This document shows positions 48,498 through 53,525 of a stretch of DNA of 64,000 nucleotides, in pieces. Origin of the DNA: a virus; IMG/VR virus record IMGVR_UViG_3300042314_000891, positions 1 to 64,000 of that record, one strand, 5' to 3'. Position numbers and translations under genes: made by a program. The stretch's first letter is position 1; each line of letters begins with the position of its first letter. Below the pieces are notes generated by a model. That model did no database searches. It was not told the DNA's origin and saw only the letters and a list, made by a program, of their open reading frames with translations.

Positions 48498-49100
48498 ATG
48501 ATTAGTTACGAAGAAATTGGTTTTTTAAATCATAAAATTTACAAAATACCTATAAGTGGTATTGATAATAAAAAGGTTATTACTGAAGTCCAAATTGATA
48601 GGGATTTGTGGATGCCAGATAAGAGATTCAATGATACTCGTATGAGAGCACCTGGTTTACAAATGGATGGCCAAACTCTATGTGGTGATGAGACACGTAA
48701 TATGTTTTCATTGTGTTATAATAAAGTAAGAGATTTTTTTACGGAGTTAAATAATGAAAAGTATTTAAGTGGATACCAAAGAACTTGGATATACATAGCA
48801 GTACCCGAATTAAAGGAAGCACATTATCACAATCATTTAAAATTTCATCCAGATTTCGATACATTTACAGATTGGACTTGGGTATATTATGTACAAGTTC
48901 CTAATAATTGTAAAGGACCAGAAGGTAAATTGTTTTTTAGAGATGATAAAGACCATAGTATAACACATACATTTTTTCCAGAAGAAGGATACATCTATGC
49001 ATTTGATGCAAATTTGGAACATCTACCATCTCTAGCACCTACATCTACAAAAGAAAGAATAGTAGCAGCTGGAAATGTTATTTTAAATTTTGAAAATTAA
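48498..49100 (+). CDS. Cupin/2OG-Fe(II) oxygenase-like protein 1
   Basis: 200 residues. A double-stranded beta-helix pattern is visible: a His cluster (AHYHNHLKFH), WTWVYYVQVPNN, LFFRDDKDHS and a distal segment FDANLEHLPSLAPTSTKERI giving a second His and an Arg. This is the arrangement of 2-oxoglutarate/Fe(II) dioxygenases, although the H-x-D/E pair is not textbook. It is first of three consecutive genes of this kind. Substrate unknown. Confidence 0.6.
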   Translation: MISYEEIGFLNHKIYKIPISGIDNKKVITEVQIDRDLWMPDKRFNDTRMRAPGLQMDGQTLCGDETRNMFSLCYNKVRDFFTELNNEKYLSGYQRTWIYIAVPELKEAHYHNHLKFHPDFDTFTDWTWVYYVQVPNNCKGPEGKLFFRDDKDHSITHTFFPEEGYIYAFDANLEHLPSLAPTSTKERIVAAGNVILNFEN

Positions 49101-49103
49101 ATT

Positions 49104-49664
49104 ATGATTAAAGGGATTGAATGTCCATATATCATTTCCAAACTATCGGAGCATGATTTAATAAAGGAAGATGTTTTAGATTTAATTAATGATGCTGAAT
49201 CAAATCGTTATACATACGCAGAAGATTATACTGATATAACGAGAACTGATTGGAATATTAGTAGAGATATTGAAAGAGAATACACAAAAATTGCAATGCC
49301 TCCTATTGTGGCATTAATGCAAAACAGATTTTTAGAATTGGGTTATAATGAAATGAACATACATAATGTATGGTTTCAACAATACAAAAAAGGTTCAGAG
49401 CATGGTTGGCATGTTCACTTAAATTGCCAATTTACCAATGTTTATTATTTAGATTTACCAGAAGGGGCCCCTAAAACGCAACTTTTAAATCCAATGAACC
49501 AAAAAGAGATTATAGAGTTAGATGTAAATGAAGGTGATGTTTTAACATTCCCAAGTTTCATTTTACATAGAGCACCAAATGTGGAAAGTAATATAGTAAA
49601 AACTATTATATCATTTAATTCAGATTGTAATATTAAATCAGTTGCTGGTTTATACGATTTTTAA
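49104..49664 (+). CDS. 2OG-Fe(II) oxygenase-like protein 2
   Basis: 186 residues. GSEHGWHVHLNCQFTNVYYL, a basic turn, then EGDVLTFPSFILHRAPNV match small phage oxygenases of the TIGR02466 type: proximal H-x-H, distal His in F-I-L-H-R-A-P, and a basic residue for 2-oxoglutarate. It starts 4 bases after oxygenase 1. Such enzymes hydroxylate amino acids, proteins or bases; the substrate here is unknown. Confidence 0.7.
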   Translation: MIKGIECPYIISKLSEHDLIKEDVLDLINDAESNRYTYAEDYTDITRTDWNISRDIEREYTKIAMPPIVALMQNRFLELGYNEMNIHNVWFQQYKKGSEHGWHVHLNCQFTNVYYLDLPEGAPKTQLLNPMNQKEIIELDVNEGDVLTFPSFILHRAPNVESNIVKTIISFNSDCNIKSVAGLYDF

Positions 49665-49694
49665 AAAAGTTATAATAAACTTAAAAGATTAGAT

Positions 49695-50231
49695 ATGCAA
49701 AGTATTGATATTTTTCCAATAAGAATATTTGAAAATTATATAGAAGTTCCAGATTCTTTAACCGATGGTATTAGGGAAGATATAAAAGATGATACCAAAT
49801 ACGATACTCCAATTGATTGGGATGGCGGTGTGTATTCATCTTTTAATTATGAAAGCAAACTATTATATGGTACTAAAGAGCATAATCAAATAATAGATAA
49901 TGTTATAGAAATAGTTAAAACTACACCACCTTACAATGGATTTGGTGATAATTTTATTTATGAATATAATATGTGGTGGAATTATTATACGGCGGGAAAG
50001 TATCAAGAATACCATAGCCATGCTAACAATATACTTTCTGGAGTTTGGTATTTGAATGATTCAAATGCACATACCGTATTTTGTGATAGGGGTCTTAAAC
50101 ACAAAGTTTTACCAACGAAAGGTAAAATAGTTTTCTTCCCATCGTACCTACCACACTATGTAGAACCATCCGATGATGAAAGAATGACAGTAGCATTCAA
50201 TTTTCAATTATCAAAGCGGAACGTAAAATAA
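49695..50231 (+). CDS. 2OG-Fe(II) oxygenase-like protein 3
   Basis: 178 residues. MWWNYYTAGKYQEYHSHANN, LSGVWYLND, TKGKIVFFPSYLPHYVEPSD and RMTVAFNFQLS are a clear TIGR02466-type pattern, with H-x-H proximal ligands, a distal His in LPHYV and the 2OG-binding Arg. The best match of the three to a canonical dioxygenase. It ends the protein-coding block; the tmRNA promoter follows within 20 bases. Confidence 0.78.
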   Translation: MQSIDIFPIRIFENYIEVPDSLTDGIREDIKDDTKYDTPIDWDGGVYSSFNYESKLLYGTKEHNQIIDNVIEIVKTTPPYNGFGDNFIYEYNMWWNYYTAGKYQEYHSHANNILSGVWYLNDSNAHTVFCDRGLKHKVLPTKGKIVFFPSYLPHYVEPSDDERMTVAFNFQLSKRNVK

Positions 50232-50249
50232 AAAAAAAGATATATATAA

Positions 50250-50283
50250 TTTGGAATTACGAAAAAAGTTTCGTATATTTGTA
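50250..50283 (+). promoter_or_regulatory. Host-type promoter for tmRNA
   Basis: TTTGG at 50250 and GTATATTTGTA at 50273, 18 bases before the tmRNA 5' end. Confidence 0.8.
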
Positions 50284-50300
50284 AACGTTATTTGAAATAT

Positions 50301-50686
50301 GGGGATGACCGGCTTTTGACAGGTATGAAGACTGGTTGTATTGATGCAAGTAAGGTTAGATGGAAACCTTTGAAGACCTATCAAACAATAAGTGCAAACG
50401 TAGAATTATCTACAATGACGTTCGAAGATGCTATGGCATGGATGAACTCATTCGATTACGCAGTAGCTGCCTAATCAATCCCGCATCACTCGTGGGACTT
50501 AAAAAGAAGTGAACAATTTAAGGTCTCGTTTGAGGTTCTACCTATTAAAGTGAATCTTCCACATTTGAGAGTGGCAATGGCAAAATAGAAACTCTATATT
50601 TTTTCAGTTTAGAAAAATTGAATAAACTTGTGAACGATTTACATTAGAAACTTATTTGGACTTGGGTTCGAATCCCAACATCTCCA
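50301..50686 (+). ncRNA. ssrA: Transfer-messenger RNA (tmRNA) with long tag
   Basis: The 5' GGGGATG pairs with 3' CATCTCC (one G-U) to form the acceptor stem; the D-like segment GACCGGCTTTTGACAGG and the T-arm CTTGGGTTCGAATCCCAA are canonical tmRNA features. The resume context GTGCAAACG (GCA at 50394) matches bacterial tmRNAs. The tag frame runs 50394-50474: about 26 codons, beginning A-N-V-E-L and ending D-Y-A-V-A-A then TAA, a hydrophobic AA-type degradation tag but much longer than the usual ~10 residues. A hairpin CCCGC/GTGGG follows the tag. CCA is not encoded. A protein frame across this RNA is explained by the tag and is not a gene. Confidence 0.93.
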
Positions 50687-50707
50687 CAAAAAATAAATGA
50701 GAAATCA

Positions 50708-50741
50708 TTTGGATATATGAAAAAAGTTTCGTATATTTGTA
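50708..50741 (+). promoter_or_regulatory. Host-type promoter for initiator-like tRNA
   Basis: TTTGG at 50708 and GTATATTTGTA at 50731; it is part of a ~54-base sequence repeated identically before 50880. Confidence 0.8.
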
Positions 50742-50752
50742 TCATAATAAAT

Positions 50753-50827
50753 CGCGGGGAGGATGTTGGTTTCCCACCGGTCTCATAAGCCAGGTCTACG
50801 ATAGTTCGATTCTGTCTCCCGCAACCA
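50753..50827 (+). tRNA. Initiator-like tRNA-fMet (CAT)
   Basis: The acceptor CGCGGGG pairs with TCCCGCA except for a C1-A72 mismatch, the hallmark of bacterial initiator tRNA; the 5' heptamer equals that of E. coli tRNA-fMet. Loop CTCATAA gives anticodon CAT. The anticodon stem has two of the three conserved G-C pairs (G29-C41, G30-C40; T31-G39). CCA is encoded. Confidence 0.85.
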
Positions 50828-50845
50828 AAAATAAATGAGAAATCA

Positions 50846-50879
50846 TTTGGATATATGAAAAAAGTTTCGTATATTTGTA
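50846..50879 (+). promoter_or_regulatory. Host-type promoter for small tRNA-like RNA
   Basis: TTTGG at 50846 and GTATATTTGTA at 50869, second copy of the repeated promoter unit. Confidence 0.8.
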
Positions 50880-50889
50880 TTATAGAAAA

Positions 50890-50968
50890 TGAGGTTAGTA
50901 TGCCGGTGTGGAGAAGTCCGGTGTTAAGAGGACCCGAGAGGTAGAAATACCATCCCACTACTCATCCA
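50890..50968 (+). ncRNA. Small tRNA-like RNA of unknown identity
   Basis: A 79-nt segment has its own promoter. TGAG (50890) pairs with CTCA (50961), then after a 2-base bulge TAGT pairs with ACTA; T and CCA follow, as in a tRNA 3' end. Inside, GTCC/GGAC closes a 10-base loop and GGTA-GAAA-TACC replaces a normal T-arm. It is not a standard tRNA: no 7-base anticodon loop and no TTCGA loop can be formed. Confidence 0.5.
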
Positions 50969-50990
50969 ACAAAAAAAAAGTAAAAATAAT

Positions 50991-51023
50991 TTTGATATAT
51001 GGAAAAAGTTTCGTATATTTGTA
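50991..51023 (+). promoter_or_regulatory. Host-type promoter for the giant ncRNA
   Basis: TTTGA at 50991 and GTATATTTGTA at 51013; a third, diverged copy of the repeated promoter unit. Confidence 0.75.
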
Positions 51024-51941
51024 TTATAGATTTGAGACCAATAGGTGATGAAAGATACTCGGTTAATCAAATTAAAAATGTTCTTTAAAATATAAGCACA
51101 TAGTAGACTAGTTCTACATAGTGTACATCGGCCGCCTATGGTCGTGAAATAAACTACGAAAGTAGGATAAAGTGAATCATTTGGTTTAAGTGATTTGCGG
51201 CTTCGAAAGGAGCTTGAGTAGGCAAGTGGAATATCATTTCACCTTTAGTATTGAGGGTAACACTGTAAAGAGGGTGGTGAAATGACTGGGCTAAAGTAGA
51301 TAGTTCAGTTGAGGTGGGAACACCAATAAGAATAATCCATAGAGTTATTGCGAGAAACTGAAACTTAATCCCTTTCAACAATTGCGTGATTCAATATTAG
51401 AGTTTGCTTAAAACCGAAAGGTAAGATAAAGTACGAGTGGTGTCGTTATTATCCTTACTCTTCACCTACCAAGGTAGGAGTTATGAAGCAAACTTAAAGT
51501 ATGGTGTTAGGGATAACACATCGAGTAGTTCAGTATTCTGTTGTTCAAAAGATAACGGAGCAGGTTGGCGAACCACTACTTGAAACCATCTACAAACCAA
51601 ACTCAATTTGCCGGTTAGTGCAAACTATAAACAAAAAGAGCAAAAGTGTTCGTCAGTTGCAAACGAAAGGTGCGTACATAGTAGGGAGTTGTTCCTTGCC
51701 ACGATACCTCCGCAAGAGGTCTGTGATTCTTTCGAAAAACTTCTAACACCGCAAGTGTGAATCTGTTCGGCAGAGTAGAAGAAGCGGAGTAAAGAGAGAG
51801 TAGTTTGTAACTTTATGAGTGGTTGGCTTAACTAACCCGCATTGAATCGGTACTATCCAAAAGATAGTGGAAAAGTTGGGAAACAATAATCCAACGAAAG
51901 CTGGTTCTTTTACGTGAGTATTCTCATCCGTAATAATATAA
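51024..51941 (+). ncRNA. Giant structured non-coding RNA candidate (~920 nt)
   Basis: There is no plausible gene: frames on both strands are short, lack ribosome-binding sites and look random. Base composition is richer in G than the flanking coding DNA. Many tight hairpins are visible, several with GNRA loops: GTAGA/TCTAC 51103-51117, CTAC-GAAA-GTAG 51154-51165, ATTTCACC/GGTGAAAT 51236-51283, ACC-GAAA-GGT 51413-51422, CCTAC-CAAG-GTAGG 51465-51478, GTGTTA-GGGA-TAACAC 51504-51519, ACCTC/GAGGT 51706-51720, ACAC/GTGT 51746-51758, ACTATC/GATAGT 51852-51868, GTTGG/CCAAC 51875-51895, TGAG/CTCA 51915-51926. It has its own promoter and ends at a tRNA 5' end, where RNase P would cut. Size and phage tRNA setting resemble GOLLD and ROOL ornate RNAs, but identity is not established. 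Confidence 0.7.
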
Positions 51942-52015
51942 GCGAGATTGGTGTAATGGTAGCACATCGGCCGTCCAGGTCGGAGGAGGGGGTTCAATTC
52001 CTTTGTTTCGCTCCA
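51942..52015 (+). tRNA. Atypical tRNA-Gly (TCC)-like
   Basis: Acceptor GCGAGAT/GTTTCGC, discriminator T and CCA are present, and D-, anticodon and T-stems fold. The anticodon loop is CGTCCAG: TCC at 34-36 but G instead of U at 33. The T-stem has three G-U pairs. The gene abuts the giant RNA. Confidence 0.6.
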
Positions 52016-52018
52016 TAA

Positions 52019-52091
52019 GCGGAGAAAGTGTTCCGGTAGCATGTGTACATTCCTGTACAATGAGGTGGTTCGATTCCATCTCTCCGCTCCA
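52019..52091 (+). tRNA. Atypical tRNA (Gly-like) with 6-base anticodon loop
   Basis: Acceptor GCGGAGA/TCTCCGC, discriminator T, CCA and a good T-arm. The anticodon stem TGTAC/GTACA leaves only six bases (ATTCCT), so the anticodon (TCC or TTC) is ambiguous. Confidence 0.55.
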
Positions 52092-52176
52092 AAATTTAAA
52101 TTATAAAATAATAACCAATATTACTATTTTTAACTTAAAATAAAAAAAAGTTATATATATTAAAAGAAAAAAGAAA

Positions 52177-52320
52177 ATGAAAACTCTTAACCTACATACG
52201 ATAGCTTATCAACCGACATCAAATTTGATGTGGGCAGGCAATCGCGTGTGTGATTTTAGTTCGAAAGGAATTAAAAATCAGTTAGGGGCAACAATATTAA
52301 ACGATGTAGACTTGGGATAA
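52177..52320 (+). CDS. Possible small protein (47 residues) in the RNA region
   Basis: An ATG at 52177, preceded by an A/G-rich stretch (AAAAGAAAAAAGAAA), opens a 47-residue frame that begins MKTLNLHTIAYQPTSN and ends DVDLG. No family is recognised, and a perfect palindrome (ACATCAAATTTGATGT) lies inside it, so the segment could instead be a structured RNA. The stretch 52092-52390 otherwise holds only this frame and the terminator that follows. Confidence 0.35.
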   Translation: MKTLNLHTIAYQPTSNLMWAGNRVCDFSSKGIKNQLGATILNDVDLG

Positions 52321-52347
52321 AACCAAACTACATACTTAAATTAAAAC

Positions 52348-52379
52348 AACCCCTGACTCAAAAAGTTAGGGGTTTTTTT
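52348..52379 (+). terminator. Rho-independent terminator
   Basis: An 11-bp stem AACCCCTGACT / AGTTAGGGGTT, 5-base loop, then seven T. Confidence 0.9.
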
Positions 52380-52393
52380 ATGTTTAAAAATAA

Positions 52394-52465
52394 GTTGATG
52401 TGGCGCAGTGGTAGCGCAGTAGACTGTTAATCTATTGGTCGTAGGTTCGAATCCTACCATCAACG
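52394..52465 (+). tRNA. tRNA-Asn (GTT)
   Basis: Acceptor GTTGATG/CATCAAC, anticodon loop CTGTTAA, T-arm GTAGG-TTCGAAT-CCTAC, discriminator G, CCA not encoded. Confidence 0.93.
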
Positions 52466-52497
52466 CAAGAATAAGTTCTTTGACATAATGGTGAAAT

Positions 52498-52570
52498 AGT
52501 GGGTTAGCTCAATTGGTAGAGCGCCGTCTTTACATGGCGGATGTTGGGGGTTCAAGTCCCTCACTCACTA
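52498..52570 (+). tRNA. tRNA-Val (TAC)
   Basis: Acceptor AGTGGGT/ACTCACT, stem CCGTC/GGCGG, loop TTTACAT; discriminator A. Confidence 0.92.
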
Positions 52571-52578
52571 CAATAGAT

Positions 52579-52652
52579 GTCCGTATGACGTAATTGGCAA
52601 CCGTGCTGGTTTTAGAAACCAGATTGTGTAGGTTCGAATCCTACTATGGACA
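52579..52652 (+). tRNA. tRNA with TAG anticodon (Leu codon CUA), short variable loop
   Basis: Acceptor GTCCGTA/TATGGAC, anticodon stem CTGGT/ACCAG, loop TTTAGAA (TAG at 34-36), T-arm GTAGG/CCTAC. The variable region is only ~5 bases, unlike the long arm of normal tRNA-Leu. Confidence 0.85.
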
Positions 52653-52691
52653 CAGGTAGTTCCCGATGCTACATATCAAAATCGGACTTGG

Positions 52692-52768
52692 GGAGTAGTG
52701 GCAGATGAGGTTCATTGCGCTGGACTGAAAATCCAGAGGAACAGGTTCGATACCTGTCTGCTCCACCA
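52692..52768 (+). tRNA. tRNA-Phe (GAA)
   Basis: Acceptor GGAGTAG/CTGCTCC, stem CTGGA/TCCAG, loop CTGAAAA, T-arm ACAGG/CCTGT, CCA encoded. Confidence 0.92.
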
Positions 52769-52770
52769 AT

Positions 52771-52843
52771 GAACTCGTAGCTCAATTGGTAGAGCACTAC
52801 ACTTTTAATGTAGGGGTTTTGGGTTCGATTCCCAACGGGTTCA
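52771..52843 (+). tRNA. tRNA-Lys (TTT)
   Basis: Acceptor GAACTCG/CGGGTTC, stem CTACA/TGTAG, loop CTTTTAA, T-arm TTGGG/CCCAA. Confidence 0.93.
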
Positions 52844-52849
52844 CAATAT

Positions 52850-52922
52850 AGGGTGGTATATCAATGGTTAGATTACTTGCTTTGGGAGCAAGAGGCTGTG
52901 AGTTCGAGTCTCGCTCACCCTA
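52850..52922 (+). tRNA. tRNA-Pro (TGG)
   Basis: Acceptor AGGGTGG/TCACCCT, stem CTTGC/GCAAG, loop TTTGGGA. Confidence 0.92.
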
Positions 52923-52925
52923 CAC

Positions 52926-52999
52926 AGAGATATAGCTCAATTGGTTAGAGCACCGACCTGATACGTCGGGGGTTATAGGTTCGAGTCCTATTTTCTCTA
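52926..52999 (+). tRNA. tRNA-Ile (GAT)
   Basis: Acceptor AGAGATA/TTTCTCT (one mismatch), stem CCGAC/GTCGG, loop CTGATAC, T-arm ATAGG/CCTAT. Confidence 0.92.
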
Positions 53000-53005
53000 C
53001 ACTTT

Positions 53006-53038
53006 TTCAACTTTTAGATAAAGGTTGGAAAATTTTTT
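53006..53038 (+). terminator. Rho-independent terminator inside the tRNA array
   Basis: TTCAACTTTT pairs with AAAGGTTGGA (10 bp including G-U), followed by AAAATTTTTT. Confidence 0.7.
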
Positions 53039-53069
53039 GAAGGTAATTTTTTACTTTGGAAATAAATAC

Positions 53070-53140
53070 ATGTCTTTGGTGCAATGGTAGCATATCGGTC
53101 TCCAAAACCGCAGATGAAAGTTCGAATCTTTCAGGACGTG
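53070..53140 (+). tRNA. tRNA-Trp (CCA)
   Basis: Acceptor ATGTCTT/AGGACGT, anticodon loop CTCCAAA, T-arm GAAAG/CTTTC, discriminator G. Confidence 0.9.
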
Positions 53141-53144
53141 CAAT

Positions 53145-53216
53145 GGTTCTATGGTGTAATGGATAGCACCTGACACTACGGATGTCAAAGTTGGAGTTCG
53201 AGTCTCTATGGAACTA
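53145..53216 (+). tRNA. tRNA-Arg (ACG)
   Basis: Acceptor GGTTCTA/TGGAACT, stem TGACA/TGTCA, loop CTACGGA. A34 would need deamination to inosine by a TadA-type enzyme to read the CGN box. Confidence 0.9.
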
Positions 53217-53222
53217 CATTAT

Positions 53223-53293
53223 GGTGAATTGTCCGAGTGGTTAGGGAGTGCTCTGCAAAAGCATTTACATTGGTTCGAATCCAATATTCACCT
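53223..53293 (+). tRNA. tRNA-Cys (GCA)
   Basis: Acceptor GGTGAAT/ATTCACC, loop CTGCAAA, discriminator T as expected for Cys. Confidence 0.92.
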
Positions 53294-53294
53294 C

Positions 53295-53368
53295 GTTGTT
53301 TATAGTGTTAATGGTCAGCACGTCAGTTTGTGGTACTGATAGTATGGGTTCGAATCCCATTAAACACC
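53295..53368 (+). tRNA. tRNA-His (GTG)
   Basis: Stem TCAGT/ACTGA, loop TTGTGGT, T-arm ATGGG/CCCAT. G at -1 can pair with discriminator C73, the His identity element; base pair 1-72 is a mismatch (T-C). Confidence 0.9.
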
Positions 53369-53374
53369 CCATAT

Positions 53375-53447
53375 TGCGTGGCTTGGTGGAAAAGAGCTAT
53401 CTCTCATAAGGAAAGCCAAGTGGGTTCGAACCCCACACACGCAACCA
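53375..53447 (+). tRNA. tRNA with CAT anticodon (Met or Ile2)
   Basis: Acceptor TGCGTGG/ACACGCA (last pair mismatched), loop CTCATAA, T-arm GTGGG/CCCAC, CCA encoded. An alternative pairing CTTGG/CCAAG spans the anticodon arm. Whether it is elongator Met or lysidine-modified Ile2 cannot be told. Confidence 0.78.
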
Positions 53448-53469
53448 TAAAATAAAAAAGTAAAAAATG

Positions 53470-53503
53470 TTAGGAAATATAAAATAAATGTTGTATATTT
53501 GTT
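53470..53503 (+). promoter_or_regulatory. Host-type promoter for the lipoprotein gene
   Basis: TTAGG at 53470 and GTATATTTGTT at 53493, 23 bases before the ATG. Confidence 0.75.
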
Positions 53504-53525
53504 AAATAAAATCTAAAAGTTAAAT

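Noticed and set aside
50292-50474. 60-residue protein frame at the tmRNA
   Set aside because: It runs through the tmRNA acceptor and ends with the tag; only the last 26 codons are translated, as the tag.
50906-50930. RNase P RNA-like sequence (GGAGAAGTCCGG)
   Set aside because: Resembles part of the conserved RNase P core, but the transcript is only ~80 nt and the other conserved regions are missing.
51501-51746. 81-residue frame inside the giant RNA (and minus-strand frames at 51154 and 51743)
   Set aside because: They cross several hairpins, lack ribosome-binding sites, and have composition unlike the phage proteins.
51024-51941. Group I or group II intron as explanation of the giant RNA
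   Set aside because: No flanking split gene, no recognisable domain V hairpin, no intron-encoded protein, and a promoter starts it directly.
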